DNA of 62,840 bases from Evansella vedderi (GCF_030813435.1 NZ_JAUSUG010000028.1:1-62840), one strand, 5' to 3'. Numbered from the stretch's first letter, positions 38,779 to 48,540 are shown. A program made the numbers and translations. The notes: a model not told the origin generated them from the sequence alone.

Positions 38779-38826
38779 TCTGCTCTCCTCAACTCATACT
38801 CTGCTAAACTTACTCTCTTCTCACTA
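38773..38826 (-). promoter_or_regulatory. TRAP-binding site: eleven NAG triplets in the trp leader
   Basis: Reading the minus strand from 38826 to 38773 gives TAG, GAG, GAG, AAG, TAG, GAG, GAG, GAG, GAG, GAG, GAG, separated by 1, 2, 3, 2, 2, 3, 2, 2, 2 and 2 bases. TRAP is an 11-subunit ring that binds eleven (G/U)AG repeats, usually 2-3 bases apart, so number and spacing both fit. The gene for TRAP is at 48322-48540. Confidence 0.9.
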
Positions 38827-38861
38827 AATAAACTAACTATTCTTAACTTATCTTGTAATAC

Positions 38862-38891
38862 ATCCTATCGTGAATCACATTTATTTGTCAA
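38862..38891 (-). promoter_or_regulatory. Promoter of the trp operon inside the end of aroH
   Basis: On the minus strand: perfect TTGACA (38886-38891), an 18-base spacer, TAGGAT (38862-38867). Most of it lies within the last codons of aroH. Transcription would begin about 25-30 bases before the first TRAP triplet. A trp promoter in this place is also known in B. subtilis. Confidence 0.65.
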
Positions 38892-39248
38892 GGCCAAATC
38901 AGGCCTTAATTTAACTGCCCTTTCTAAGTAAATATGCTGAACTTCATCAGGACGTTTCGATGTATTTACCGTTGCCATAATTCTTATACACTTTTCTAAA
39001 CTATTCGGCACTGGAATCTCTTGTGCACACATAACTGGCACTAAGTCATATCCATCCAACTGCCTTAAACCTGCTGCTGGAAATGCAGCATTTAAATCAT
39101 GGGTTACAGTAATTAACATATGCGAAATGTCGTCTGGATGATATTGATTAGCATCTTGCATTTCCTTTACTAATCTAGCGGCAGCAGCTATAATTTCATC
39201 ACTATTATTATTTTCCACTGTGATAGCTCCCCTAATTCCCCTTACCAC
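38865..39248 (-). CDS. aroH: Chorismate mutase, AroH class
   Basis: Claisen rearrangement of chorismate to prephenate, feeding tyrosine and phenylalanine. The 127-residue trimeric AroH-type enzyme begins MVRGIRGAITV (active-site Arg in RGIRGA) and has the DVLLM-equivalent LVPVMCAQEIPV and the late KCIRIMATVN segment with the second arginine. The start is GTG with AAAGGTGG 7 bases upstream. It lies 3 bases after aroB. Its 3' end also holds the trp promoter. Confidence 0.95.
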   Translation of the reverse strand: MVRGIRGAITVENNNSDEIIAAAARLVKEMQDANQYHPDDISHMLITVTHDLNAAFPAAGLRQLDGYDLVPVMCAQEIPVPNSLEKCIRIMATVNTSKRPDEVQHIYLERAVKLRPDLALTNKCDSR

Positions 39249-39251
39249 GGT

Positions 39252-40331
39252 TCAACCACCTTTCTTCATTGAGAGTTCTTCCAATAAAATCTCCTCTGTT
39301 ATTTCTATAAGTTCCGGATTCCCAAACTCCTTTAATAACACAAAGCGAATGGATTGATTATAAGATTTCTTATCCACCTTCATTCGATCGAGCAATTTGT
39401 GAATATTCACATCTGGAATCGTTAGATCATAGCCTAAACTTTCTAACATTTTTAAATAGGTTTCATAATTTAAATTTACATGAAACACTTTTTCACTGAC
39501 TGCTAAAGCGAATTTCATCCCTATAGCCACTGCTTCCCCATGTGTAATTTCTCCATACCCAAGCTCAGCTTCAATAGCATGGCCTAACGTATGACCAAAG
39601 TTTAAAAAGGCCCGATTTCCAGCTTCTTTTTCATCTTCTTCCACTATTTTTGCCTTCACTGCAATAGATCGATATATCATTTCTGATAATATATTCATAT
39701 CCCAATGTTGAAAAGACGTTACGTTTCGTCTTAGCCATTCAAGAAATTCCTTATCCGCTATAAAACCATGTTTAATCACTTCGGCAAATCCAGAGCGCCA
39801 TTCATGCTCAGGTAAGGTCATTAACAACTCAGGGTCATATAATACAAGGGATGGTTGGTGAAAAGCCCCCACCATATTTTTTCCCAACTGATGATTAATA
39901 CCTACTTTACCACCAACACTGCTGTCATGTGCTAAGAGGGTAGTGGGTACTTGTACAAAGGGTATTCCCCTCATATAGGTGGCTGCAACAAATCCAGCCA
40001 AATCTCCCACTACTCCCCCACCGAGGGCAATTATCATTGCCCCCCTATCAAGTTTAAATTGCAAGGCCGCGGTTAGTAGGTTCTCGTACTGTTGAAATGA
40101 CTTTGCCTTTTCTCCATGAGGTACAATTGACGTCTCTACTCGAATATGATTTGGAAAGGAGTTCAGGACCTCCTCTAAGTACAGATCTGCTACGCAATCA
40201 TCTGTTATTACCAAAAACGAAGTGGGATGCTTCTTTGTTTGCTCTATGATATATTCATAGAGTTGCTTTCTGCTTCCAGGCTCAATAATAATGGAATAAG
40301 GATGAACGGAGGAATTAACCTGTAAGTTCAT
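39252..40331 (-). CDS. aroB: 3-dehydroquinate synthase
   Basis: NAD- and metal-dependent cyclisation of DAHP to dehydroquinate, the second shikimate step. At 359 residues it is normal length. The NAD loop ALGGGVVGDLAGFVAATYMRG is present, as are the TTLLAHDSSVGGK segment and the zinc-binding residues in FAEVIKHG, NFGHTLGHA and HGEAVAIGM. The ATG and the aroC stop share one base. Confidence 0.96.
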   Translation of the reverse strand: MNLQVNSSVHPYSIIIEPGSRKQLYEYIIEQTKKHPTSFLVITDDCVADLYLEEVLNSFPNHIRVETSIVPHGEKAKSFQQYENLLTAALQFKLDRGAMIIALGGGVVGDLAGFVAATYMRGIPFVQVPTTLLAHDSSVGGKVGINHQLGKNMVGAFHQPSLVLYDPELLMTLPEHEWRSGFAEVIKHGFIADKEFLEWLRRNVTSFQHWDMNILSEMIYRSIAVKAKIVEEDEKEAGNRAFLNFGHTLGHAIEAELGYGEITHGEAVAIGMKFALAVSEKVFHVNLNYETYLKMLESLGYDLTIPDVNIHKLLDRMKVDKKSYNQSIRFVLLKEFGNPELIEITEEILLEELSMKKGG

Positions 40332-41503
40332 TAAAAATTCCTCGCTTTTTCTCTGTAATTCTCAAGACTTTCCAAAATATCCTCTAGTGTATCTGAACCG
40401 AACTTTTCTAGCATGGCATTTGCCAGCTCCCACGCAACTGCAGCTTCACAAACAACCGCTGCAGCTGGTACGGCACAGCTATCGGATCTTTCGATACTAG
40501 CAGAGAAAACTTCTTTCGTTTCAATATCTACACTTTGTAATGGTTTATATAAGGTCGGAATAGGCTTCATAGCACCTCGAACCACTACAGGCATACCATT
40601 GGTCATACCACCTTCAAAACCACCGAGGCGATTTGTTCTTCGATAAAATCCTCTCTCCTCACTATGAAGAATTTCATCATGAACCTTACTTCCTAATAAT
40701 CTTGCTGCTTCAAACCCAATACCAATCTCCACACCCTTAAAGGCGTTTATACTCATAACTCCTTGGGCAATCTTACCGTCGAGCTTACGATCATATTGAA
40801 CATGACTTCCCAAGCCGATTGGGAGGTTCACAGCAACTACTTCCACAACCCCACCTATGGAGTCACCATTTTCCTTTGCCTCATCAATGGCTTTTTTCAT
40901 CTTTTCACTTGCTTCTAGATCTAAGCATCTTACTTCTGATGCTTCTGTCTTTTCTTTTAGTTCCTTTATGGATTCAAAGGCTGACGCTTCACTTCGAATG
41001 TTTCCAATTTCTAGTACATGTCCGCAAATTTCAACATCGAGAGATTTTAGTAATACTTGCGCCACAGCACCAACTGCAACACGTACTGTTGTTTCCCTTG
41101 CAGATGACCTTTCTAAAACATTTCTCATATCTCGATGACGGTATTTTATTGCCCCATTTAAATCGGCATGTCCAGGTCGTGGCCTTGTTATTTTTCGTTT
41201 TACGTCCTGCTCTTCTTCCTCTGTAATCGGTGCTGCACCCATAATTTTTTCCCAATGCTTCCAATCTTTATTTTCCACAATTAACGTAATTGGAGCACCT
41301 GTTGTTTTACCATGCCTTACACCACTAGTAATTCGAACTCTATCTTTTTCAATTTGCATTCTTCTTCCGCGGCCATACCCCTTTTGTCTCCGCTGCAGGT
41401 GTTCATTTATTTGCTCTTCTGTTAATGGTAATTGACTAGGAACCCCTTCGATTATTGCTGTAAGCTCGGGTCCATGTGATTCTCCTGCTGTTAAAAATCT
41501 CAT
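40331..41503 (-). CDS. aroC: Chorismate synthase
   Basis: Reduced-flavin-dependent elimination of phosphate from EPSP to chorismate, the branch point for Trp, Tyr, Phe, folate and menaquinone. The 390-residue protein begins [12 protein letters not shown] and shows [35 protein letters not shown] and the late [13 protein letters not shown]. The start at 41503 has GAGG 8 bases upstream; 14 upstream codons are rejected. Called aroF in B. subtilis. First gene of the aroC-aroB-aroH block. Confidence 0.96.
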   Translation of the reverse strand: MRFLTAGESHGPELTAIIEGVPSQLPLTEEQINEHLQRRQKGYGRGRRMQIEKDRVRITSGVRHGKTTGAPITLIVENKDWKHWEKIMGAAPITEEEEQDVKRKITRPRPGHADLNGAIKYRHRDMRNVLERSSARETTVRVAVGAVAQVLLKSLDVEICGHVLEIGNIRSEASAFESIKELKEKTEASEVRCLDLEASEKMKKAIDEAKENGDSIGGVVEVVAVNLPIGLGSHVQYDRKLDGKIAQGVMSINAFKGVEIGIGFEAARLLGSKVHDEILHSEERGFYRRTNRLGGFEGGMTNGMPVVVRGAMKPIPTLYKPLQSVDIETKEVFSASIERSDSCAVPAAAVVCEAAVAWELANAMLEKFGSDTLEDILESLENYREKARNF

Positions 41504-41566
41504 TATATCAACCTCAGCTTTCTTTTCTTTACCGCTTTTACGCATTAAATTATTTTGTTATGTATC

Positions 41567-41595
41567 ATTGTCGATTATTTTACTGTCTTTTTCAA
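41567..41595 (-). promoter_or_regulatory. Possible promoter for aroC
   Basis: Minus strand TTGAAA (41590-41595), a 17-base spacer, GACAAT (41567-41572), about 65 bases before the aroC start. The -10 box matches the consensus at only four positions. Confidence 0.35.
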
Positions 41596-41683
41596 GGGTT
41601 TTCCATGAAAAAAAAATAAAAAAATAAAAAAGGTGGATCTTTTTCCTTTAAGATGCCCCTTCCCATCTTTAAAAAAACCTTAA

Positions 41684-42466
<783 letters not shown>

Positions 42467-42486
42467 TCAAACCAATGTTTTTTAAT

Positions 42487-42577
42487 GACTGTTTTTGCAA
42501 ATCTTGTTGTTTAAGCATATTTTTTACTTGGATACGCTACAGGCGGACGCTTTCCGCTTCTCCAAGCTTTATAAAAA
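42487..42577 (+). repeat. Intergenic repeat family A, copy 5 (about 91 bp, between ndk and cheR)
   Basis: Left end GACTGTTTTTG. Shared blocks are AAGCATATTTTTTACTTGG, GATACGCTACAGGCGGACG and CTTCTCCAAGCTTTA. It lacks the middle modules of the 29.0 kb copy and has no clear right terminal repeat, so it looks internally deleted and truncated. Confidence 0.7.
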
Positions 42578-42618
42578 AAGCAACTTTCTATCCCAAATTC
42601 TATGTATTATTATACTAG

Positions 42619-42646
42619 AAAAAGCTGTCGTATGAGCGACAGCTTT
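42619..42646 (-). terminator. Rho-independent terminator after ndk
   Basis: AAAGCTGTCG (42621-42630), loop TATGAG, CGACAGCTTT (42637-42646), with a T-run on the minus strand. It lies about 50 bases past the ndk stop. Confidence 0.8.
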
Positions 42647-42693
42647 ACATTAAGAAATTATGAAATTTGTAATTCAGATGTTTTGGTTTCTTC

Positions 42694-43140
42694 TTACACC
42701 CACGTTGAGATAGTTTTTTCGTAAGAAACTAATTCTGATTCATTAAAAAATAATTCAATTTCACGTTTAGCACTGTCAGGTGAATCAGAACCATGAATTA
42801 CATTCATGGACATTTGGACACCAAAGTCACCTCTAATTGTTCCAGGGGCCGCTTCTTGGGGGTTCGTTTTACCCATCATCTTTCTAGCTTCTGCAATCAC
42901 ATTTTCCCCTTCCCATACCATTGCGAAAACAGGGCCTGAAGTAATAAAAGAAACCAACTCACCAAAAAATGGTTTTTCTTTATGTTCCCCATAATGAGTT
43001 TCAGCTAACCCCTTTGAAACCGCTAACATTTTCGAACCTACTAACGTAAACCCTTTCCTTTCAAAACGAGAAACTACCTCACCAATTAGATTTCGTTGAA
43101 CTCCATCTGGTTTAACCATTAAAAAAGTACGTTCCATCAT
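42694..43140 (-). CDS. ndk: Nucleoside diphosphate kinase
   Basis: Transfers the gamma-phosphate between nucleoside di- and triphosphates through a phosphohistidine. The 148-residue protein begins [19 protein letters not shown] and has the active-site histidine in [15 protein letters not shown]. Two adjacent ATG codons (43140 and 43137) follow GGGGG; either could be used. It has its own promoter (43183-43211) and terminator, so it can be expressed apart from hepT. Confidence 0.96.
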   Translation of the reverse strand: MMERTFLMVKPDGVQRNLIGEVVSRFERKGFTLVGSKMLAVSKGLAETHYGEHKEKPFFGELVSFITSGPVFAMVWEGENVIAEARKMMGKTNPQEAAPGTIRGDFGVQMSMNVIHGSDSPDSAKREIELFFNESELVSYEKTISTWV

Positions 43141-43182
43141 AAAAAACCCCCTATGTATTATAAAAACAAAGAAACCTTTTTG

Positions 43183-43211
43183 ATTATATCAAATTATCAG
43201 TGTAATCACAA
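43183..43211 (-). promoter_or_regulatory. Sigma-A-like promoter for ndk (extended -10)
   Basis: Minus strand TTGTGA (43206-43211), a 17-base spacer ending TGA, perfect TATAAT (43183-43188), about 45 bases before the ndk ATG. Confidence 0.65.
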
Positions 43212-43291
43212 TGATAGTGAGGGGAGGATATTAATTGAATAATAGATACTAAAGGGACCCCATTAAATATGCACTGTAGAGTCCCCGTATT

Positions 43292-44263
43292 TTAAAATTT
43301 TCTATCCCCAATATAATCGGCTATTTGTATGAGTGCTTTTTTTGCTTGAATGTTAGGAAGTCCTTCTAACGCTTTCCTGGATTTCTCCAAATAGCGATCA
43401 GTAATCCCTTTGGAGTATTCAATAGCTCCTGATTCCTTAATAAGTGAAATAATTTCATCCAATTCTTGTTTATCCATGTTTTTTTGATCTAAATGGCGAG
43501 TGATCATTCCCTTAAGTGACGAATTATGATACATAGCATATAGGGTAGGCAATGTAACATTTCCTTGAATAAGATCGCCACCAGCGGGCTTCCCTAACTC
43601 TTTTTCCGTCCCAACAAAATCAAGAATATCATCTGTTATTTGAAAAGCCATACCTACGTAATAGCCATATCTTGCTAATGCCCTTTGATATTTTCGCGGT
43701 GCATCAGCAGCTAGTGCACCTAACTGACAGCTTACAGCTATTAAAAGGGCCGTTTTCCGTTTTATCCGTCTGAAATACATCCTTAAGTTTTGATTCCAAT
43801 TGTATTGATCCCTAATTTGCTCCACTTCACCTAGACACATTTCTACCATGGCATCAGCTAAAACACTATTTACCCCTTGGGCCTTGCAATGAGTAGCTAT
43901 CTCGATAGCTCTTGCAAAAATATAATCCCCTGTGTACATGGCTACTCGATTATCCCATTGAGACTTTATTGTTTTCCTTCCTCTACGAAGATCCGCGTTA
44001 TCAATTACATCATCATGAACCAGGGAACCCATATGAATCATTTCTAAAGGAACAGCTATTTTTTTGATTTCATTAATATCATAATTGCCGAATTGTGCAG
44101 ATAATAATACAAAAACAGGTCTAATTCTTTTCCCGCCAGCTCTCAATAAGTGGGTGGAAGCTTCCTGTAAAATCGGATTATTTGTATCAATATTTTTCTC
44201 TATATCTTTTTCTATTTTTCCTATATCTGATTTTAAATGCCAGTAAATATCAGTGAGTTTCAT
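43292..44263 (-). CDS. hepT: Heptaprenyl diphosphate synthase component II
   Basis: Catalytic subunit of the two-component prenyl transferase that makes the C35 side chain of menaquinone-7. The 323-residue protein has both aspartate-rich motifs, HDDVIDNADLRRGR (first DDxxD) and QITDDILDFVG (second). Upstream are KRIRP and the GGKR motif. The ATG at 44263 has AAGGTGG 6 bases upstream; ten earlier codons overlap mqnA and are rejected. It pairs with HepS encoded at 47.3-48.2 kb. In B. subtilis hepS-menG-hepT are adjacent; here mqn-type genes lie between menG and hepT. Confidence 0.93.
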   Translation of the reverse strand: MKLTDIYWHLKSDIGKIEKDIEKNIDTNNPILQEASTHLLRAGGKRIRPVFVLLSAQFGNYDINEIKKIAVPLEMIHMGSLVHDDVIDNADLRRGRKTIKSQWDNRVAMYTGDYIFARAIEIATHCKAQGVNSVLADAMVEMCLGEVEQIRDQYNWNQNLRMYFRRIKRKTALLIAVSCQLGALAADAPRKYQRALARYGYYVGMAFQITDDILDFVGTEKELGKPAGGDLIQGNVTLPTLYAMYHNSSLKGMITRHLDQKNMDKQELDEIISLIKESGAIEYSKGITDRYLEKSRKALEGLPNIQAKKALIQIADYIGDRKF

Positions 44264-44277
44264 GTTTGTCCACCTTG

Positions 44278-45135
44278 TTATACAGAATGACAATGTTTAG
44301 TGGGGTGCCATAGGGAAATCCTTTGAACCTTTTTAGTCAGTAAGTTTAATTCATGTGCAAGGGAAAAATAATGATATAACCCCTCTACATGTCTTTCCGT
44401 TAAATCATAGTTAAGTCCACTAAAATATTGTTCCCAAAACGACCTAGAACCTCCAAGCTGAAGCTGAATCGTTCTGATCATTTCATGAAATTGATTATTA
44501 ATTGATTTTTGTTTACTATAACTAAATTGATTATATAGCTCTTCCAATAAATCAGGGTGCTTAGCACAAGCATCCTTTCTCACAGCAAATACTGCATAGG
44601 TCATTGGATATCCAGTAAAGTACTCCCAAAGAGCTCCCAAATCATACTGATGAATCTCATGTTTTTTATTCCACGATGTCATTATTGCATCATCACCAAT
44701 TAACAAACAGGCATCATGTTTTTGCAACATTGTTTGAAAGTTTGGTTCCATTGTTTCATAATTAACCTCTAACTCATAATACCTTTTTAAGATTATCTTC
44801 AACAAATTTACAGATGATGCTGAGCTAGAGGTTAAAGCTATAGACTTCCCATCAAGTTGAGTGATAGGAACTTTAGAAAACAAAAATATGGAGCCTACCT
44901 CTTTATAAGCAGAGACGGATAAGTCAGGAAATATAACATACTCGTTTACATGTTCTCCATAAGAAAAGGACGATATCCCACCAACATGTACCGTACCATC
45001 TGCCATTCCTTCATTTAATTTAGCAGGAACCCTAGGAACAAATTCACAGCCTTTTGATATCAATTTGTTTCGATTTAGATAATAAAAGACAGGCAGTATA
45101 TTCGTATAAGAAATTTCCCCAATTACTAAACTCAT
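44278..45135 (-). CDS. mqnA: Menaquinone biosynthetic enzyme MqnA (chorismate dehydratase) family
   Basis: A 285-residue protein with a periplasmic-binding-protein-like fold of the MqnA/MqnD family. It begins IGEISYTNILPVFYYL, with the conserved VPAKLNEGMADGTVHVGGISSF piece and SSSASSVNLLKIIL. MqnA removes water from chorismate to make 3-enolpyruvylbenzoate, the first futalosine-pathway step. MqnD is a related alternative, but the N-terminus and the neighbours favour MqnA. The ATG overlaps the ubiX stop by 4 bases, with GGGGGGAG upstream. Chorismate for it comes from aroC in this window. Confidence 0.83.
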   Translation of the reverse strand: MSLVIGEISYTNILPVFYYLNRNKLISKGCEFVPRVPAKLNEGMADGTVHVGGISSFSYGEHVNEYVIFPDLSVSAYKEVGSIFLFSKVPITQLDGKSIALTSSSASSVNLLKIILKRYYELEVNYETMEPNFQTMLQKHDACLLIGDDAIMTSWNKKHEIHQYDLGALWEYFTGYPMTYAVFAVRKDACAKHPDLLEELYNQFSYSKQKSINNQFHEMIRTIQLQLGGSRSFWEQYFSGLNYDLTERHVEGLYHYFSLAHELNLLTKKVQRISLWHPTKHCHSV

Positions 45136-45734
45136 GATGTCTCCCCCCATCTTGTGAACAGGTCATGGTCAACTCCAACTTGATCTAAAACTTTTCCCAC
45201 TACAAAATTAATAAGATCATCCATGGAGTTTGGGTCATGATAAAACCCAGGCATAGCAGGAACAATTTGCCCCCCAAGATCACTTAATCGTTTCATGTTT
45301 TCTAAATGAATAGAATGTAAAGGAGTCTCTCTCGGAACAATGATCAACCTTCTCCGTTCCTTTAACATAACATCAGCAGTCCGCTCTAATAAATTTCCTG
45401 AAATTCCTTGTGATATTTTAGCTAACGTTCCCATAGAACAAGGGATGATAATCATTCCTTCATTTTTAGCAGAGCCACTCGCAATTGGAGCAGAAAAGTC
45501 TTGTTGTGTATGATAAAATAAGTTATCCACTTCACCAAATACGTCCACTAAGCATTGATGCCGATCCTCTGTATTCACGTGTAATTCATAATGGAATACT
45601 TGCCAAGCAGCCTCTGTCATCAACAAATGTACTTGATGACCCGCTTTTAGTAATGACTGAACAAAACGAACCCCATAAATTGCTCCACTTGCACCTGTAA
45701 TTCCTACTGCAAAAATTTTTTTACTTGAATTCAT
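45132..45734 (-). CDS. ubiX: UbiX-type flavin prenyltransferase
   Basis: A 200-residue flavoprotein of the UbiX/Pad1 family that prenylates FMN to make the cofactor of UbiD-type decarboxylases. The FMN-binding N-terminus VGITGASGAIYGVRF, IIPCSMGTLAKISQGISGNLLERTADV and the late PRETPLHSIHLENM are all present. In futalosine-type menaquinone synthesis it serves the UbiD-like decarboxylase, which is not in this window. It overlaps mqnP and mqnA by 4 bases each. Confidence 0.92.
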   Translation of the reverse strand: MNSSKKIFAVGITGASGAIYGVRFVQSLLKAGHQVHLLMTEAAWQVFHYELHVNTEDRHQCLVDVFGEVDNLFYHTQQDFSAPIASGSAKNEGMIIIPCSMGTLAKISQGISGNLLERTADVMLKERRRLIIVPRETPLHSIHLENMKRLSDLGGQIVPAMPGFYHDPNSMDDLINFVVGKVLDQVGVDHDLFTRWGETS

Positions 45735-46591
45735 AGAAGTAAATCTCCAATCGTAAATACCAACATGACTATACTTATTATTCCATTCATAGTAAAAAAG
45801 GCAACATTTACCTTAGAAAGATCATTTGGTGAAACCAAGGAATGTTCATAAACCATTATCGCTCCAGCGATAAATACTCCAATTAGGAAAACCCATCCAA
45901 GAGGAGTTATGAAAAATAATGTAATCATAGCTATAAAGCTTACAATATGAAATACCTTTGCAAAAAACAAGGCCTTTGGAATTCCAAAATAGCTCGGAAT
46001 AGAATAAAGCTTTACATCTCGATCATAATCAGCATCCTGAGTTGCATAAATAACATCAAACCCAGCTGTCCAAAAAGCAACAGCCAAGAAAAGGAAGAAG
46101 GCATCCAACGTTAACGTCCCTGTAGCTCCAACCCAACCACCTAAAGGAGCAATTCCAATTGTTATTCCTAAAAACAAATGACAAGCCCAAGTAAACCTCT
46201 TTGTATAGGAGTAAAAAACTAAGAAAAACACGGCTATAGGTAATAAATAGACCGCTAACATATTTAACTGAAAAGCAGAAAAGAATAATAATGCAAATGA
46301 TAGAATGATAAATGCTGTTGTTTCAAATTTAGATAACAATCCTGCTGGGATAGCCCTATTTTCAGTCCTTGGATTCTTTGAGTCTATTTTCGCATCGATA
46401 ACTCGATTTAGGGTCATGGCTGCGCTTCGGGCACCTACCATAGCAAGGGTAATCCAGACCCAGTCACTTATTGATGGCCAAGTGCCATTAATAAGTATAC
46501 TTCCTAATACCGCTCCTAAAAAGGCAAAAGGTAATGCAAAGATTGTGTGTTCAAACTTTATCATTTCTAGTATTATTTTTAGTTTTCTCAT
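45731..46591 (-). CDS. mqnP: UbiA-family prenyltransferase, probably MqnP
   Basis: A 286-residue integral membrane prenyltransferase with about eight to nine helices. The first Asp-rich motif is in LNRVIDAKIDSKNPRTENR (NxxxDxxxD form), and the second is DADYDRDVKLYSIP. It belongs to the 4-hydroxybenzoate polyprenyltransferase-like branch. In an operon with mqnA and ubiX, the likely acceptor is the dihydroxynaphthoate precursor of the futalosine route, with heptaprenyl diphosphate as donor. The ATG at 46591 is chosen for GTGGGG 6 bases upstream; 18 earlier codons are rejected. Confidence 0.85.
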   Translation of the reverse strand: MRKLKIILEMIKFEHTIFALPFAFLGAVLGSILINGTWPSISDWVWITLAMVGARSAAMTLNRVIDAKIDSKNPRTENRAIPAGLLSKFETTAFIILSFALLFFSAFQLNMLAVYLLPIAVFFLVFYSYTKRFTWACHLFLGITIGIAPLGGWVGATGTLTLDAFFLFLAVAFWTAGFDVIYATQDADYDRDVKLYSIPSYFGIPKALFFAKVFHIVSFIAMITLFFITPLGWVFLIGVFIAGAIMVYEHSLVSPNDLSKVNVAFFTMNGIISIVMLVFTIGDLLL

Positions 46592-46628
46592 GATTTTCCC
46601 CACTAACGATGATAAATCTTTATTATGA

Positions 46629-47333
46629 TTATTTTTTTCGGGCAAAATGTGCTGCTGCTACCCCGCCAGAATATGATTTATAACTTACAGTATGAAATCC
46701 TGCTTCGTGAAACAATTTATTCAATTCCTTTTTATTAGGAAAAGTTTGTGTTGATTCTTGTAACCAAGAATACTCCTCGTAGCTTTTCGCAAACACTTTA
46801 CCAAATAAAGGCATAATATATTTAAAATAAAGCCAATAAACTTGTTTAAAGCCAAACATGGTTGGTTGAGATGTTTCTAAGCATACAACCAGCCCACCGG
46901 GCTTTACCACCCTTCTCATTTCATTTAAAACACCTACGTAATCCGGGACATTCCTCAACCCAAAACCAATAGTCACAAAATCAAAGGAGTTGTCCTTAAA
47001 TGGAAGCTCCATCGCATTTCCGTGAACTAATTTAATATTGTTTAGTCCTAGCTCCTTTACTTTCTTTTCACCAACGGAGAGCATATTTTTACTGAAATCT
47101 AAGCCGTAAACCTCTCCCTTTTCCCCTGTGGCTTTACCTAATGCAATGGTCCAGTCAGCTGTTCCACAGCAAACATCTAACGCTGAAGCGCCTGCTTGAA
47201 CATCCATTTTTTTCATTGTATCCTTACGCCAAGCTATATGCCTTTGGAAACTGATAATCGAGTTCATTTTATCATAATTACTATAAATTGACTCAAAAAC
47301 TTGATGTACACGTTCTTCTTTAGATTGAGACAT
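46629..47333 (-). CDS. menG: Demethylmenaquinone methyltransferase
   Basis: SAM-dependent C-methylation of demethylmenaquinone, the last step of menaquinone synthesis in both known pathways. The 234-residue UbiE/MenG protein has [13 protein letters not shown], the SAM loop [25 protein letters not shown], and the UbiE signature [14 protein letters not shown]. It is 3 bases after hepS with GGAGG upstream. Confidence 0.95.
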   Translation of the reverse strand: MSQSKEERVHQVFESIYSNYDKMNSIISFQRHIAWRKDTMKKMDVQAGASALDVCCGTADWTIALGKATGEKGEVYGLDFSKNMLSVGEKKVKELGLNNIKLVHGNAMELPFKDNSFDFVTIGFGLRNVPDYVGVLNEMRRVVKPGGLVVCLETSQPTMFGFKQVYWLYFKYIMPLFGKVFAKSYEEYSWLQESTQTFPNKKELNKLFHEAGFHTVSYKSYSGGVAAAHFARKK

Positions 47334-47336
47334 TTT

Positions 47337-48152
47337 TTAACCTTCCTCCATCACACATTGTTCGTTGTATTGATTCTCCCTTAATAAATCTTCCATTCTT
47401 GAATGAAAAAAAGTTTGTATTGATGTCCAATCACGGGAAAAATTTATTAATTTGTCCTTTGACGCCTCAATTTGAAGATCAAAGTCCATAAGCAAATCTG
47501 CTTCACTCTGCCCTTGGCCACTATACCCCTTTTCACGTAAAAGCATTTCAGCTACTCTTCCTTTAAACCCTGTTTCCATATACTGCAACCTTTCCCTTAA
47601 TAGACGCTTAAAAAAGAAAAATTCATCAACCATTTGTCTCCAATTAGGTAAGTGAAGCATCGTTGCAATGTTTTGTAAAAGTGATGAGTCGATGACTTTC
47701 AAATCCTGAAAACTGCCATGAAAATGTTTATGGTTATTTTGGTAAACATTCATCTTTGATTCATTAATATCTTTAATGGATTGAGCCAAAACCCTGATTA
47801 AAGCTATATCATTTACCTTTGATAAAACATAATAATACAGGCTGCTATAATAATCCCCGGCCAAAACAGTAAGTTGTCTTTTCTTTTTCAATGAATCATT
47901 AACTAGATTCTTAATACTTACACTTTCATGTGTATCGAGGGCAGCCTGTACGAGAATAGTTGTGATTATACATTGCCGAATGTAAGTGATGTCTAACTCT
48001 TTATCCTTTAACATAAGATAAAGAAAAGTCGCTTGGTCGTGATCAACAGGAGGATCCTCCAAGTACTTTTGCAAATAAGGATGCTTCACATATGTATAAA
48101 AACTTTCTATAATTTCTTTTAATTCTTCATTGTGAAAGTAAGAAGATGTCAT
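47337..48152 (-). CDS. hepS: Heptaprenyl diphosphate synthase component I
   Basis: Regulatory subunit of heptaprenyl diphosphate synthase. The 271-residue, mostly helical protein lacks DDxxD motifs. It carries the family-typical segment LTVLAGDYYSSLYYYVLSK and a C-terminal LLREKGYSGQGQSEADLL region. It works with HepT (43.3-44.3 kb). The ATG at 48152 has GGGGG 8 bases upstream; 9 earlier codons are rejected. First gene of the quinone cluster, after a terminator and an extended -10 promoter. Confidence 0.9.
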   Translation of the reverse strand: MTSSYFHNEELKEIIESFYTYVKHPYLQKYLEDPPVDHDQATFLYLMLKDKELDITYIRQCIITTILVQAALDTHESVSIKNLVNDSLKKKRQLTVLAGDYYSSLYYYVLSKVNDIALIRVLAQSIKDINESKMNVYQNNHKHFHGSFQDLKVIDSSLLQNIATMLHLPNWRQMVDEFFFFKRLLRERLQYMETGFKGRVAEMLLREKGYSGQGQSEADLLMDFDLQIEASKDKLINFSRDWTSIQTFFHSRMEDLLRENQYNEQCVMEEG

Positions 48153-48217
48153 TCGAAGGTCCCCCAGAGCTGAAATCATAATTTTATGCCACAGTCAGAT
48201 AAATTATGCACATTTAT

Positions 48218-48223
48218 ATTATA
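48218..48223 (-). promoter_or_regulatory. Extended -10 promoter upstream of hepS
   Basis: Minus strand TGGTATAAT, a perfect -10 box (48218-48223) with the TG extension, about 65 bases before the hepS ATG and after the mtrB terminator. The -35 region is weak. Confidence 0.5.
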
Positions 48224-48296
48224 CCACAATTGCAACATTGGGATAAGTTTCGATTATAGAGCATTCTGTGAATACTTTTTCATTGCTATTTACATA

Positions 48297-48323
48297 AAGA
48301 AAAAGCGGAAAATTCCCGCTTTT
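48297..48323 (-). terminator. Rho-independent terminator after mtrB
   Basis: Arms AAAAGCGG (48301-48308) and CCGCTTTT (48316-48323), with a 7-base loop. The stem overlaps the mtrB stop codon and is followed on the minus strand by a T-rich tail. Confidence 0.75.
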
Positions 48324-48540
48324 ATTCGTCGCTATCCATTTCACCATAAGCAGATAAAATTTTAGCCTTGCCCCTTATTTTAATGGCAGAAGTATGCTCT
48401 GTAAATTGCGCAATCATAATTTCATTTTTATCTAATTTTTCTGAATGATGAAATCTTGTATCTGAACCTCTAGTTAAACCAATTACATTTACACCATTTT
48501 CCTTTGCTTTAATAATAACAAAGTCATTTGTTTGTCCCAT
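48322..48540 (-). CDS. mtrB: trp RNA-binding attenuation protein (TRAP)
   Basis: Tryptophan-activated RNA-binding protein that forms an 11-subunit ring and terminates trp transcription. The 72-residue protein is very close to B. subtilis [37 protein letters not shown]. The RNA-contact residues corresponding to Lys37, Lys56 and Arg58 of B. subtilis are present as Lys35, Lys54 and Arg56. Its target is the triplet array at 38773-38826. It lies 66 bases after folE, the mtrA-mtrB order of B. subtilis. Confidence 0.97.
   Translation of the reverse strand: MGQTNDFVIIKAKENGVNVIGLTRGSDTRFHHSEKLDKNEIMIAQFTEHTSAIKIRGKAKILSAYGEMDSDE

Noticed and set aside
40819-41226. Open plus-strand frame of 135 codons opposite aroC
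   Set aside because: It lies entirely antisense to the clearly conserved aroC. Its composition (leucine and histidine runs) is that of a shadow frame, and no ribosome site precedes it.
41641-41683. Terminator after cheR from the AAGATG/CATCTT stem
   Set aside because: The T-rich run lies on the wrong side of the stem for the minus strand, and the following T-rich stretch is about 25 bases away. Not convincing as a terminator.
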